From Citrobacter amalonaticus (GTDB taxonomy: Bacteria > Pseudomonadota > Gammaproteobacteria > Enterobacterales > Enterobacteriaceae): 64,000 bases of DNA. The position numbers and the translations under genes were made by a program. The notes below the pieces were generated by a model, which did no database searches, was not told the origin of the DNA, and saw only the letters and a list, made by a program, of their open reading frames with translations. The stretch spans positions 186,001-250,000 of the forward strand of contig NZ_JAGTXM010000005.1 of the NCBI RefSeq assembly GCF_018252635.1, written 5' to 3'. Every line of letters starts with the position of its first letter. Within the stretch, counting starts at the first letter, position 1. Of the stretch, positions 21,605 to 31,449 are shown in pieces.

Positions 21605-22012
21605 ATGATGGAATACCAGTTACATGGATTTATGATAGGTCGGGAAATATTTTTTGACATCAATGAGTCGAGAATTTTCAGGCTTCCGGTAAATAAAATG
21701 GATAGTGTAATTGCATTTGGCGGCGTTTTTTTTAATCGTACAATGCTACGCTTGTTCGTTTATCTTTTACTGAACGCCAGAACCCATTATGTTTCAAAAG
21801 ATGAGTTACTCGTCAACATCTGGGAAAAAAATGAATTAAGTGCTTCCACACAGCGTTTGTCTACGATGGTAAAAAATCTCAACAATAAATTATATTTGCT
21901 GGGATTACCTCAGCATTCCATCGTTAGCGTAAAAGGAAGTGGATATATACTGGCACTCGATAATATTCAACCGCTCTACAGTGTGGTCGATGAGGCAGAT
22001 TATCAAATATAG
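21605..22012 (+). CDS. orphan CadC/OmpR-type winged-helix regulator
   Basis: This protein of about 135 residues is mostly one DNA-binding domain of the OmpR/CadC winged-helix type: LLNARTHYVSKDELLVNIW, then the recognition-helix region TQRLSTMVKNLNNKL and the wing VSVKGSGYIL. There is no receiver domain and no transmembrane segment, unlike CadC or ToxR. The start is uncertain: ATG at 21605 or 21608 gives a compact MEYQLHGF N-terminus, while the frame remains open to a TTG at 21506 with no ribosome site. The gene is more AT-rich than its neighbours, suggesting transfer. It ends before a strong terminator. Its target genes are unknown. Confidence 0.75.
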   Translation: MMEYQLHGFMIGREIFFDINESRIFRLPVNKMDSVIAFGGVFFNRTMLRLFVYLLLNARTHYVSKDELLVNIWEKNELSASTQRLSTMVKNLNNKLYLLGLPQHSIVSVKGSGYILALDNIQPLYSVVDEADYQI

Positions 22013-22070
22013 GTATCACTCAATCGGGTGCCAGCTTATTCCGTAGCGTGATGTCGCCTGCGGATTATTC

Positions 22071-22100
22071 CCCTGGACGTCAACGCCCAGGGTTTTTTTT
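22071..22100 (+). terminator. intrinsic terminator after winged-helix gene
   Basis: CCCTGG (22071-22076) pairs with CCAGGG (22087-22092) and is followed by eight T residues. It lies 59 bases after the regulator stop. Confidence 0.85.
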
Positions 22101-22251
22101 ATGTGTCTGGCAGGAGGCCGATCGCAGGCATAAGGCGAATTCCCTGAACGTATCTGGCATCTGACAAAATCCGACCATTTCCCCTGTTTGATCAAGGCAA
22201 CCGCGCCATTCTCTCTGGCAATCTGTGGTTTTATGGCGGAGGGAGGGTGCA

Positions 22252-22725
22252 ATGAACCGGTTTATCATGGCGGATGCGACGAAATGTATTGGCTGTCGTA
22301 CCTGCGAAGTCGCGTGCGTGGTCTCGCATCAGGAGAATCAGGATTGCGCCGCAGTGTCTGCGGGGCACTTTGTCTCACGCATTCGGGTGATTAAGGAAAA
22401 TACCTTTACCACCGCCGTTGCCTGCCATCAGTGTGAAGACGCGCCATGCGCCAATGTCTGCCCGACACAGGCGATTCGCCGCGATCGCGGACATATTTTT
22501 GTTGAGCAGGCGCGCTGTATTGGCTGTAAAAGCTGCATGCTGGCGTGCCCATTCGGCGCAATGAACGTCGTTGCACAAACCTCGCGCGTACAGGCGGTGA
22601 AATGCGATCTGTGTTGGCATCGTGATACGGGGCCAGCCTGCGTGGAGGCTTGCCCAACGGGGGCATTGGATTGCCTGGATGCGGCGAGCGTTCAGCGCCA
22701 ACGTCTGCACGCTCAGCCTTTATAA
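22252..22725 (+). CDS. ysaA: 4Fe-4S ferredoxin-type protein YsaA
   Basis: This 157-residue electron-transfer subunit resembles HycB/HydN-type proteins. Four Cys-rich motifs are visible (CIGCRTCEVAC, CHQCEDAPCANVC, CIGCKSCMLAC, CDLCWHRDTGPACVEAC), enough for four [4Fe-4S] clusters. The ATG at 22252 follows a strong GGAGGG; the frame is open nine codons upstream. It has no signal peptide and no catalytic partner nearby. E. coli YsaA is its homologue. It converges with avtA across a hairpin. Confidence 0.92.
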   Translation: MNRFIMADATKCIGCRTCEVACVVSHQENQDCAAVSAGHFVSRIRVIKENTFTTAVACHQCEDAPCANVCPTQAIRRDRGHIFVEQARCIGCKSCMLACPFGAMNVVAQTSRVQAVKCDLCWHRDTGPACVEACPTGALDCLDAASVQRQRLHAQPL

Positions 22726-22733
22726 GCGTATTA

Positions 22734-22753
22734 CCCGGCCAGGTCAGGCCGGG
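22734..22753. terminator. hairpin between ysaA and avtA
   Basis: CCCGGCC pairs with GGCCGGG around a six-base loop, between two convergent genes. There is no T-run on either side, so it may be a 3'-end stabiliser rather than a classical terminator. Confidence 0.55.
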
Positions 22754-22759
22754 CCGACG

Positions 22760-24013
22760 CTACTGATTTTCCGCCCAGGCGCGTTCCACCTCTTCAGCCA
22801 GAATTTTCACCCCAGCCTCAATTTTCTCCGGATCGGGAACATAGTTCATACGCATACACTGGTGCGTGTGCGGCCAGGGCTTATCGAGCCCCGGGAAGAA
22901 ATAATGTCCCGGCACCATCAGCACACCGCGTGCTTTCAGACGCTGGTAGAGCAGCTCGGTGGTGATCGGCAGGTCCTGGAACCACAGCCAGAGGAAAATT
23001 GCCCCTTCCGGTTTGTGAATTAAGCAGCGGTTTTCAGGTAAGTAGCGGCGGATGATCGCAATAGTCTGCTGAACACGCTGAAAATAGAATGGTTTGATGA
23101 CCGTTTCTGACAGTCGCATCAGGTCGTTACGCTTAATCATTTCGCACATCATGGCTGGCCCAATCCCGCCAGGCGCGAGGCTGATGATGCCGTTCATATT
23201 GGCGATAGCCGTAATGATTTTTTCATTGGCAATGATGATGCCACAGCGCGAGCCAGGCAGTCCTAGCTTGGAGAGGCTCATGCACAGCACAATATTGGGA
23301 TTCCACAGCGGACGCGCTTCGCTAAAAATAATACTCGGGAACGGCACGCCATAGGCATTATCAATCACCAATGGAATATCGTGCTGGTTGGCAAGCGTAT
23401 CGAGTTTTATCAGCTCTTCATCTGTGATGACGTTCCCCGTTGGATTGGTTGGCCGGGAGACGCAGATCATCCCGGTCTCTTCACCAATGTGCAGATGTTC
23501 AAAGTCAACGTGATACTTGAACTGGCCTTCTGGCAGCAGCTCTATATTCGGTCGTGCCGAGACGAACAGCTCCTCTTCCAGTCCGGAATCCGCATAGCCG
23601 ATATATTCCGGCGCAAGAGGGAACAGTACCTTTTTGGTGGTCCCATCAGCGCGACGGCCTGCAAAGAGATTAAACAAGTAGAAAAATGCGCTCTGACTGC
23701 CGTTTGTTAGTGCAATATTCTGCGGTTCAATATCCCAACCCAGATTCTCCCGGAGCAGTGACGCGAGTGCAGTCAGCAGCTCGGTTTTCCCCTGCGGACC
23801 ATCATAATTGCAAAGCGCATCAGTGAGTTTGCCGTTTTCCAGCATCTCCGTCAGGAGCGTATGGAAGTAATCCTGCATTGCAGGGATTTGCGCCGGATTA
23901 CCGCCGCCCAGCATGATTGCGCCTGGGGTGCGTAAACCGTCGTTGAGGTCCTCCATCAGGCGGGTAATACCTGAATGGCGGGTGAATTTGTCGCCGAAAA
24001 GTGAAAATGTCAT
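22760..24013 (-). CDS. avtA: valine-pyruvate aminotransferase (transaminase C)
   Basis: This PLP enzyme interconverts valine plus pyruvate and 2-oxoisovalerate plus alanine. The 417-residue product equals the E. coli length and is a fold-type I aminotransferase: the cofactor contact is in CNYDGPQGKTELL, substrate motif RPTNPTGN, and the PLP lysine in SLSKLGLPGSRCG. The frame opens 22 codons upstream, but the ATG at 24013 (MTFSLFGDKFTRHSG) is the family start. It is transcribed alone. Confidence 0.96.
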   Translation of the reverse strand: MTFSLFGDKFTRHSGITRLMEDLNDGLRTPGAIMLGGGNPAQIPAMQDYFHTLLTEMLENGKLTDALCNYDGPQGKTELLTALASLLRENLGWDIEPQNIALTNGSQSAFFYLFNLFAGRRADGTTKKVLFPLAPEYIGYADSGLEEELFVSARPNIELLPEGQFKYHVDFEHLHIGEETGMICVSRPTNPTGNVITDEELIKLDTLANQHDIPLVIDNAYGVPFPSIIFSEARPLWNPNIVLCMSLSKLGLPGSRCGIIIANEKIITAIANMNGIISLAPGGIGPAMMCEMIKRNDLMRLSETVIKPFYFQRVQQTIAIIRRYLPENRCLIHKPEGAIFLWLWFQDLPITTELLYQRLKARGVLMVPGHYFFPGLDKPWPHTHQCMRMNYVPDPEKIEAGVKILAEEVERAWAENQ

Positions 24014-24146
24014 AACGGATGGTCTGTCAAACGCTGAGTCGAAGTGAGTTACCTTAACGCTAGCACTGACAGGGTGCAAATCGAGCTGATACGGTGGCTT
24101 TGGTGTTTTATGCTTATGGTTTTCTTCAGGGTAGTGTTTTACTTTG

Positions 24147-24180
24147 TGGTGTCTGAGGCGGGCTGACCTCAGACGCCACT
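24147..24180 (-). terminator. hairpin after malS
   Basis: GTGGTGTCTGAGG (24147-24159) pairs with CCTCAGACGCCAC (24168-24180) with one G-U type mismatch and an eight-base loop. It begins a few bases beyond the malS stop. Confidence 0.7.
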
Positions 24181-24185
24181 TTACC

Positions 24186-26216
24186 TTAGCGTTGGCCTGC
24201 CCAAATAACCATCACCGCGTCGTCGCCGTGCTGGCGTACGAAGCCGTATCCCTGTTTGAGCGAGAGCGTGGTTTGCTTGCCCGCACCGATGGCTGAATGC
24301 CGGGCACGGAACTGACCGAGGCGCTGCCAGTGGGTCACGTTGTCTGCCAATTTCCCGCTGATATCTTGCCAGTTCATCTCTGAGCGTGTGCCCTGTAACG
24401 GGTCAGAACCGGTGGGACCGACAGGCCGTGCGGACTCATCGCCATAGAATATTTGCACAGCGCCGGGGGCTAACAGCAGCAACTCAGCGGCGTTATCTCC
24501 GCCTTCACGGAACAAACGAGTGTCGTGCGAAGACAGGTAGCTCAGGACATTGAATTCCTGTAATTTCTCCGCCATCTGTTGCCAGGTGAGATCCATTCCA
24601 GACAGGCAATCAACCGCTTTCGCCGCCTGCTCCTGATAGTCAAAGTTGATCATCGCGTCAAAGCCATGGCGATAGTAGTCGCTCTGCATTACGCCGTGGC
24701 CCCAGGCTTCGCCGGTCATCCAGAACGGCTTATCATCGAGCGCTTTGTCCGGATTCGCTTTTTTCCATTCAATCAGTGCCGCGCTGGCCTGGGTTTTTAA
24801 CTGCTGCCAGGCCGGAAGTTCGACGTGTTTCGCCGTGTCGACACGAAATCCATCGACACCATAATCGCGCACCCACTGACTCAACCAGTGGGTCAGGTAA
24901 TCCCGGGGCGTGTAGCCTTCAATGGCTTTTGCGCGCGTATCGGCTTTATGTCGATAAAACACCGGCAGGCCTGAGGGGATCGTCGATTCGGTTTTCAGAT
25001 CCGGCAGGAAAGCCAACGACATTGTGAGATCGTCAAAACCAGGGTTGTCGTAATCGCCAATGTCAGTGCGGATCCATGCTTTCCCCCACCACTTTTCCCA
25101 GGCGGGCTTATCGCTAAAGTTGATGTAATCATTGAAGCTGTGCCAGCTCTGCCCGGCGGCGGGTTTCCAGTCTGTCCAGCGTTCACCGAGGGTTTTTGTC
25201 AGTTCATCACCAGCAAGGTAGAGCGCGCCAAACTGATATTCCTGCATATCTGCCAGCGTGGCGTAGCCGGTATGGTTCATCACCACATCAAAAAGAATGC
25301 GGATCCCGCGCTGATGGGCGCCGTCAATCAACGTGCGCAGATCGGCCTCGCTGCCCATATTGGCATCAAGCGTGGTCCAGTCCAGGGTGTAATAACCGTG
25401 ATAGCCATAGTGCGGGAAATCGCCTTTTGTGCCGCCGCCCACCCAGCCATGGATTTGTTCGAACGGTGCGCTTATCCACAACGCATTCACGCCCAGTTGT
25501 TGCAGATAATCCAGTTTGCGGGTCAGCCCGCGTAAATCGCCGCCATGAAACGTGCCGATTTCCTCCATGCCGTCTTTATGGCGACCGTAACTCTGGTCAT
25601 TGGACGTATCGCCGTTCTCGAAGCGGTCGGTGAGCACAAAATAGACTGTGGCGTTGTGCCAGTCGAACGGCGCTGGCGCGTCGGTCTCTGCCCGTTCCAG
25701 CAGTAACAGGCCATTACTGGCAGGCGAGGGTTGCAAAGTTATCTGTCCGTTTTTCACCGTGGCGGTCTTTCCGCTGTAAAAATCGCGTACTACGCTACCT
25801 TCCGGGAAAGTCGGCGCGACCGCTAACGTCAGTGGCGAGCCATCCCATTTCGGACACTGGCGCGCAACATTGGCGGTGGGTTCAGTCTCGCGCGGCACCG
25901 TAATCATTAACGTTGGCGTACCAGAGCGAGTATCAATTTCCAGGGTGTAGCGTCCGTCTTTGAACAGACGCCACTGCGGCGGGGTCCCTTCGCATGTGAT
26001 CAGAGACAGCATCTGATTGAGTTTTATCGTATTAGCCGGCTGCCAGCACTGTTGGTCAAAATTTAGCGTTAATGAACGAGTACCCTTCGTCAATTCAGCG
26101 TGACTGGCAAACTTACCGGTTCCCTCAGCGGTAAAAGCGGGGAAGCCCTGAGAGGTCCATGTGGCGGCGCTTGCAATGCCCGGCAGTAGCGCGAGAGCGA
26201 TGGCGGCAAGTTTCAT
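24186..26216 (-). CDS. malS: periplasmic alpha-amylase MalS
   Basis: MalS cuts longer maltodextrins in the periplasm so that products can enter through the maltose transporter. The 676-residue chain starts with a signal peptide (MKLAAIALALLPGIASA). It then has an N-terminal region with Cys residues and a GH13 barrel with the motifs DVVMNHTG, GFRVDTAKHVELP (nucleophile Asp), GEAWGHG (acid Glu) and LSSHDTRLF (third Asp). The frame is open 49 codons upstream, but the ATG at 26216 follows AAGGA and is directly before the signal peptide. MalT boxes lie upstream. Confidence 0.97.
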   Translation of the reverse strand: MKLAAIALALLPGIASAATWTSQGFPAFTAEGTGKFASHAELTKGTRSLTLNFDQQCWQPANTIKLNQMLSLITCEGTPPQWRLFKDGRYTLEIDTRSGTPTLMITVPRETEPTANVARQCPKWDGSPLTLAVAPTFPEGSVVRDFYSGKTATVKNGQITLQPSPASNGLLLLERAETDAPAPFDWHNATVYFVLTDRFENGDTSNDQSYGRHKDGMEEIGTFHGGDLRGLTRKLDYLQQLGVNALWISAPFEQIHGWVGGGTKGDFPHYGYHGYYTLDWTTLDANMGSEADLRTLIDGAHQRGIRILFDVVMNHTGYATLADMQEYQFGALYLAGDELTKTLGERWTDWKPAAGQSWHSFNDYINFSDKPAWEKWWGKAWIRTDIGDYDNPGFDDLTMSLAFLPDLKTESTIPSGLPVFYRHKADTRAKAIEGYTPRDYLTHWLSQWVRDYGVDGFRVDTAKHVELPAWQQLKTQASAALIEWKKANPDKALDDKPFWMTGEAWGHGVMQSDYYRHGFDAMINFDYQEQAAKAVDCLSGMDLTWQQMAEKLQEFNVLSYLSSHDTRLFREGGDNAAELLLLAPGAVQIFYGDESARPVGPTGSDPLQGTRSEMNWQDISGKLADNVTHWQRLGQFRARHSAIGAGKQTTLSLKQGYGFVRQHGDDAVMVIWAGQR

Positions 26217-26269
26217 TGTGCGGTCCTTTTTGCGGCGATGATAACCAGTTTGCCTGAGAATGCGCTGTT

Positions 26270-26320
26270 GAAACTCATCCTGGCGTTGCACTCCGCCAGG
26301 ATGAGGGGCGAGGATGAGTG
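26270..26320. promoter_or_regulatory. malS upstream MalT boxes in an inverted repeat
   Basis: The MalT half-box GGATGA occurs at 26299-26304 and 26312-26317 on the plus strand and once inverted at 26275-26280. The first and third lie within a perfect 12-bp inverted repeat (26274-26285 with 26294-26305, eight-base loop). Control of malS by MalT is established in E. coli. Confidence 0.7.
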
Positions 26321-26532
26321 ATGTTGGGCAAAAAATAGCCCTGATTTGCGATAACCACCACAAATCTTTCGAATTAGTCCCTTGCGGGATAGTTTATGCG
26401 TGACATGGTTTCGGAATTGGCCTATTCCTTAGGGTGCTCTTGATCGCTATTTTTGATATGATTTGAGATTCAACTCTCAAAATTGTGAAAAAGATAAGGT
26501 GTTGGAATGATTCAATCCGACCAGGAGACCTA

Positions 26533-27354
26533 ATGATATTGACTCCCATACGACGATATGGGGCAATGATTCTTATGTTACTCACCATCGTATTTTCGGG
26601 TGAGGTGCTGGCAAAGACGCACACCACAACATCGAGTCAGAAGTCCCACGTAACCAAGACAAGTAATAAACAGGTAAGCAGTAAACAAGAGTATTCTCGC
26701 AATAGTGCAAAGAGCAGTTCACTTCCTGATTTGCGAAAATACCCTTCCGGAACACCAAGGAAAAAAGCGTTTCTCCGGACGGTGATGCCTTATATTACCA
26801 GTCAAAATGCTGCGATCACGGCCGATCGTAACTGGCTGATCTCAAAACAGTATCAGAACCGTTGGTCGCCGACTGAGCGTACGCGCATGAAAGATATTGC
26901 GAAGCGCTACAAGGTGAAATGGTCTGGTAACACGCGGAGCATTCCGTGGAATACGTTGCTGGAGCGCGTAGACATCATCCCAACCAGTATGGTGGCGACG
27001 ATGGCGGCGGCAGAAAGCGGCTGGGGTACCTCTAAGCTTGCGCGTAGTAATAACAACCTGTTCGGCATGAAATGCGCGAAGGGGAGTTGTAACAATGCGC
27101 CAGGTAAAGTGAAAGGTTACTCTCAGTTCGATTCCGTCAAAGAGTCGGTCAGTGCTTATGTCATTAACCTGAACACGCATCCGGCTTACGCCTCCTTCCG
27201 TAAATCACGCGCGCAGCTGCGTAAAGCGGATCAGGAAGTGACGGCGACGGCGATGATTCATAAGCTGAAGGGTTATTCAACGAAGGGGCAGAGTTACAAC
27301 AACTATCTGTTCGCGATGTACCAGGATAACCAGCGATTAATCGCAGCCCATATG
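26533..27354 (+). CDS. bax: Bax protein, GH73-type glucosaminidase homologue
   Basis: This protein of about 274 residues has an N-terminal signal or membrane segment (MILMLLTIVFSGEVLA), a Ser/Lys-rich linker (about residues 28-70) and a C-terminal mannosyl-glycoprotein endo-beta-N-acetylglucosaminidase (GH73) domain. That domain contains MAAAESGWGTSKLAR with the predicted catalytic Glu and NNNLFGMKC. It probably acts on peptidoglycan in the periplasm, although the activity of Bax itself is little studied. The ATG at 26533 follows AGGAG; the frame is open 16 codons upstream. The TAA stop follows at 27355-27357. Confidence 0.93.
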
Positions 27355-27363
27355 TAATCCCCG

Positions 27364-27391
27364 AACGCCTTCTGCAAAGAAGGCGTTTTTG
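27364..27391. terminator. terminator between bax and xylR
   Basis: AACGCCTTC (27364-27372) pairs with GAAGGCGTT (27379-27387) and is followed by TTTTGTTT. It sits between two convergent genes and best serves bax. Confidence 0.85.
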
Positions 27392-27407
27392 TTTCAACCT
27401 TACCGCC

Positions 27408-28586
27408 TCACATCAGCACTTCACTGTTCAGATCGCGATACTCCTTCGGCGTCGTGTCGTACTCTTTCTTAAAGACGGAATAGAAATACTGCAGCGAAGG
27501 GTAGCCGCACATCTGCGATATTTCGTTGATCGAAAGCGTCGTGGAAATCAACAGGCTGCGCGCTTTCTCCAGCTTTTCTGCATGGATCACCGCGTGAATG
27601 GTCTCTCCCACTTCTTCTTTAAACCGCTTCTCCAGATTGGAACGTGAAATCCCAACCGCATCCAGCACCTGATCCACTTTGATGCCTTTGCAAGCGTGGT
27701 TACGGATATAGTGCATCGCCTGAATGACGGCGGGATCGGAGAGGGAACGGTAGTCGGTTGAACGACGTTCAACGACGCGTACCGGAGGCACCAGAATGCG
27801 CTGTAGCGGCAGATCCTCATCGGCCAGCAGGCGATGTAGCAGTTTTGCCGCCTGATAACCCATCTGCCTCGCGCCCTGCGCCACCGACGACAGCGCAACC
27901 CGTGACAGATAGCGGGTCAGTTCTTCATTATCAATACCAATGACGCACAGCTTTTCGGGTACCGGAATATGCAGGTGTTCGCAGACCTGAAGCACATGAC
28001 GGGCGCGGGCATCGGTGACTGCAATAATGCCCGTCTGCGGCGGCAGGGTTTGCAGCCAGTCTGCCAGCCGGTTCTGTGCGTGTTGCCAAAGTTCCGGCGC
28101 GGTTTCCAGTCCCTGATACACCACGCCACGATACTTTTCCTCCGCCACCAACTGGCGGAAGGCATGCTCGCGTTCCGCCGCCCAACGCTTTCCGCTGGAG
28201 GCGGGCAGGCCGTAAAAGGCAAAACGATTGACGCCTTTTTCTTTCAGGTGCAGAAAGGCGCTTTCAACGAGGGCATGGTTATCGGTGGCAATGTAATGGA
28301 CAGGGGGGTAATTTTCCGCCAGATGATAGGAGCCTCCGACACCGATGATGGGCACACGGACATCAACTAACAATCGCGCGATCTCATCGTCGTCATAGTC
28401 AGCAATAACGCCGTCACCTAACCACTCTTTGATATTATCAATACGGGCGCGGAAGTCCTCCTCAATGAAGATATCCCATTCGGACTGCGAGGCTTGTAGA
28501 TATTCACCGACCCCTTCCACCACCTGACGGTCGTAGGCTTTGTTGGCATTAAATAACAGGGTAATACGGTGACGTTTATCAAACAT
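27408..28586 (-). CDS. xylR: xylose operon activator XylR
   Basis: XylR binds D-xylose and activates xylFGH and xylAB. The 392-residue chain has an N-terminal LacI-like periplasmic-binding fold (about residues 1-280) for xylose and a C-terminal AraC-type pair of helix-turn-helix motifs (about 285-385; GISRSNLEKRFKEEVG and MCGYPSLQYFYSVFKKEYD). The length equals E. coli XylR. It is the last minus-strand gene of the xylose cluster and is separated from xylH by 84 bases, so it may be partly co-transcribed or have its own promoter. Confidence 0.97.
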   Translation of the reverse strand: MFDKRHRITLLFNANKAYDRQVVEGVGEYLQASQSEWDIFIEEDFRARIDNIKEWLGDGVIADYDDDEIARLLVDVRVPIIGVGGSYHLAENYPPVHYIATDNHALVESAFLHLKEKGVNRFAFYGLPASSGKRWAAEREHAFRQLVAEEKYRGVVYQGLETAPELWQHAQNRLADWLQTLPPQTGIIAVTDARARHVLQVCEHLHIPVPEKLCVIGIDNEELTRYLSRVALSSVAQGARQMGYQAAKLLHRLLADEDLPLQRILVPPVRVVERRSTDYRSLSDPAVIQAMHYIRNHACKGIKVDQVLDAVGISRSNLEKRFKEEVGETIHAVIHAEKLEKARSLLISTTLSINEISQMCGYPSLQYFYSVFKKEYDTTPKEYRDLNSEVLM

Positions 28587-28670
28587 GGGTTCTGTCTCTG
28601 CTCAATCTTTCATAAACGACAATGCCGGACAGGAGTGACCGGCATAAAAATAGCCCTATTTTTCAGCAGC

Positions 28671-29852
28671 TCAGGCGCGTCGTTTTGTCGCTGAATCCAT
28701 CCATACTGCCAGCAACAGAATCGCGCCCTTCACGATATACTGCCAGAACGTTGGGACATCCATCATACTCATTCCGTTATCCAGAGAAGCCATAATAAAT
28801 GCGCCCATCACTGCGCCCGCAACGCTGCCGACTCCGCCTGCGAGGCTGGTTCCGCCAATAACGCAGGCGGCAATGGCATCCAGTTCAGCGATATTTCCCG
28901 CTGAAGGCGACCCGGCACCGAGACGCGAACTAAGGATGAGGCCGGCAATCGCCACCATCAAACCGTTGATGGCGAACACCGCCAGTTTGGTCCGCGCAAC
29001 ATTAATGCCGGAAAGGCGGGCGGCCTCCAGATTGCCCCCGATGGCATAAATACGTCGGCCAAATGCGGTTCGTGTTGCCATGAACATCCCGCCGAGCAGC
29101 AAAAATACCAGCAGCAGAACGGGGGTCGGCACGCCGCGATAATCATTCAATAGCCAGATCGCACCTAATACAATAATGGCAGTCAATGCCTGGCGGCCTA
29201 CAACGCTGGTTGACGCCGGAGCATCGAGTCCCAGGGACTGCCGGCGCATGCGCCCACGCCATTGCCAACCGATAAACGCCATCAATCCGATCGCGCCGAG
29301 GGTGAAGCCCAATCCATTGGATAAGTAGCTTTGCCCAATCTGCGACATAGCGGAGCTGGTCGGCGATACGGTTGTACCATTGGTGATGCCGATGAGGATA
29401 CCGCGAAACGCCAGCATCCCGGCCAGAGTCACAATAAATGAGGGAACTTTGCGGTAAGCGACCCACCAGCCATTCCAGGCGCCGAGCAGCAATCCCAGTA
29501 CCAGCGTGACGATAATGGTGAACGGCAGCGGCCAGCCCAGCCAGACGTCGCAGATAGCCGCGACGCCGCCCAACAATCCCATCATGGAACCGACGGAGAG
29601 ATCGATTTCCGCTGAGATGATGACGAATACCATACCGACCGCCAGGATCCCTGTAATCGCGGTCTGGCGGAGCAGGTTGGAGACGTTACGTGCGCTGAGA
29701 TACGCACCGTCCGTTGTCCAGGTAAAGAACAGCATGATCACAATGATGGCCGCGATCATCACGAACACCTGTAGATTCAGCGATTTAATCCCGGGAAAAA
29801 CGCCCGTCAGTGGGGCGGTGAGTTTAACGTCAGACGGATTGTTCTTCGACAT
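28671..29852 (-). CDS. xylH: xylose ABC transporter permease XylH
   Basis: This 393-residue inner-membrane permease belongs to the ribose/xylose (BPD_transp_2) family, with about ten hydrophobic segments and the conserved [15 protein letters not shown] and [21 protein letters not shown] blocks. It forms the channel with XylG on the cytosolic side and XylF in the periplasm. Its start overlaps the xylG end by 23 bases, implying coupled translation. Confidence 0.97.
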   Translation of the reverse strand: MSKNNPSDVKLTAPLTGVFPGIKSLNLQVFVMIAAIIVIMLFFTWTTDGAYLSARNVSNLLRQTAITGILAVGMVFVIISAEIDLSVGSMMGLLGGVAAICDVWLGWPLPFTIIVTLVLGLLLGAWNGWWVAYRKVPSFIVTLAGMLAFRGILIGITNGTTVSPTSSAMSQIGQSYLSNGLGFTLGAIGLMAFIGWQWRGRMRRQSLGLDAPASTSVVGRQALTAIIVLGAIWLLNDYRGVPTPVLLLVFLLLGGMFMATRTAFGRRIYAIGGNLEAARLSGINVARTKLAVFAINGLMVAIAGLILSSRLGAGSPSAGNIAELDAIAACVIGGTSLAGGVGSVAGAVMGAFIMASLDNGMSMMDVPTFWQYIVKGAILLLAVWMDSATKRRA

Positions 29853-31371
29853 GATGTTCGCTCCTCAAAGCGGCTTCCATCACCTGCTCTTGCGTCAGGT
29901 TATGATTGACCAGGTTGGCTTTCAGTTTTCCTTCGTGCATCACCAGAATGCGGTCGCTGAGTCCCAGCACTTCGGGCAATTCAGACGAAATGACGATCAC
30001 GGCGATACCCTGCTGAACGAGCTGGTTAATGAGCTTGTAAATTTCATATTTCGCGCCGATATCGATGCCCCGGGTAGGCTCATCGAGGATAAGAATTTGC
30101 GGGTTGAGCAACAGGCAGCGCGCCAGAATGGCTTTTTGCTGATTCCCACCGCTCAGACGTCCGATCGCCAGATCAGGAGAGGACGTTTTGACTTTCAGAC
30201 GTTGCAGGGATTCGAGTATGCATTTGTACTCGGCAGCATCGTCTAACTGGCTTACCTTGCCAGTAAACCGATCAAGCGCGGCGAGGGTAATGTTTTTCCC
30301 CACCGCCATGACCGGCACAATGCCATCGCGCTTGCGGTCCTCCGGGACCATGGCAATCCCGTGGGCGATGGCCTGCTGACAGTTGCGGATGTTAACGGAA
30401 TGGCCGTCAATCACCACTTCACCTTCCCAGCGTCCGGGCCATACGCCAAACAGACACTGGACAAGCTCCGTGCGTCCCGCCCCCACCAGACCGGCAATCC
30501 CCAGGATTTCGCCGCGCTTTAGCGAAAAGGAAACGTCATTTACGCGCCGAATATGGCGATTGACGGGATGCCAGGCCGTGAGACGATCAACGCGTAAAAT
30601 CTCTTCGCCGGTGGTGTGAGGCTCGCTGGGGTAGAGTGCGGTGAGTTCACGACCAACCATCATGGTGATGATATCGTCTTCGCTCATGCCGGCCGCGTCG
30701 CGGGTGCCAATATGCTTGCCATCACGGATCACGCAGATCGTGTCGGAAATGGCTTTTACTTCGTTCAGTTTGTGTGAAATGTAGATGCAGGCGATATCGT
30801 GCTGTTGCAGATCGCGGATGATCTCCAGCAGCACCGTTGTTTCCTGTTCGGTGAGTGACGCTGTCGGCTCATCCAGAATCAGCAGGCGCACCTGTTTATT
30901 CAGCGCTTTCGCAATTTCAACCAGTTGTTGCTGACCAAGGCCCAATTCGCCGACTCGGGTATCGGGCGAAATAGACAGGCTGACTTGCCTGAGCAATTTT
31001 TGACAGCGCAACGTCATCATGTCGTAATCAAGCACGCCATGACGGCTTATTTCGCTACCGAGGAAAATATTCTCCAGCACGGTTAAGTGTTTAACCAGCG
31101 CTAACTCTTGATGGATGATGGCAATCCCTTTGCGTTCGGTATCACGAATATGGTTGGCCTGTAGTGTTTCTCCGGCAAATACAATTTCACCTTCGTAACT
31201 GCCATGGGGATAAATACCGCACAGCACCTTCATCAGCGTCGATTTACCTGAGCCATTCTCGCCGCATAATGAAATAATTTCACCGGCATTCAGTCTGAGG
31301 CTGACGTTATCAATTGCCTTGACGACACCGAAGGTTTTGGTGATGTTCTTCATTTCAAGTAGACAGGACAT
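29830..31371 (-). CDS. xylG: xylose ABC transporter ATP-binding protein XylG
   Basis: This 513-residue ATPase has two tandem ABC domains. The first has Walker [10 protein letters not shown] (near residues 38-46), signature LGLGQQQL and Walker [11 protein letters not shown]. The second has a degenerate Walker A ([11 protein letters not shown]), signature LSGGNQQK and Walker [11 protein letters not shown], as is normal for sugar importers of this class. It lies between xylF, 78 bases upstream, and xylH, with which it overlaps. Confidence 0.97.
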   Translation of the reverse strand: MSCLLEMKNITKTFGVVKAIDNVSLRLNAGEIISLCGENGSGKSTLMKVLCGIYPHGSYEGEIVFAGETLQANHIRDTERKGIAIIHQELALVKHLTVLENIFLGSEISRHGVLDYDMMTLRCQKLLRQVSLSISPDTRVGELGLGQQQLVEIAKALNKQVRLLILDEPTASLTEQETTVLLEIIRDLQQHDIACIYISHKLNEVKAISDTICVIRDGKHIGTRDAAGMSEDDIITMMVGRELTALYPSEPHTTGEEILRVDRLTAWHPVNRHIRRVNDVSFSLKRGEILGIAGLVGAGRTELVQCLFGVWPGRWEGEVVIDGHSVNIRNCQQAIAHGIAMVPEDRKRDGIVPVMAVGKNITLAALDRFTGKVSQLDDAAEYKCILESLQRLKVKTSSPDLAIGRLSGGNQQKAILARCLLLNPQILILDEPTRGIDIGAKYEIYKLINQLVQQGIAVIVISSELPEVLGLSDRILVMHEGKLKANLVNHNLTQEQVMEAALRSEHHVEEQSV

Positions 31372-31449
31372 AGCGACTCCGCAGTAGCCAATGAGAGAAC
31401 CGGGCGTGGTGGGGAATGCGCGCCCGCAGCCATCGCTGGGGCGCAGCGC

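Noticed and set aside
22016-22252. Short minus-strand frames upstream of ysaA
   Set aside because: They cross the terminator of the regulator and the ysaA ribosome site, and show no conserved features.
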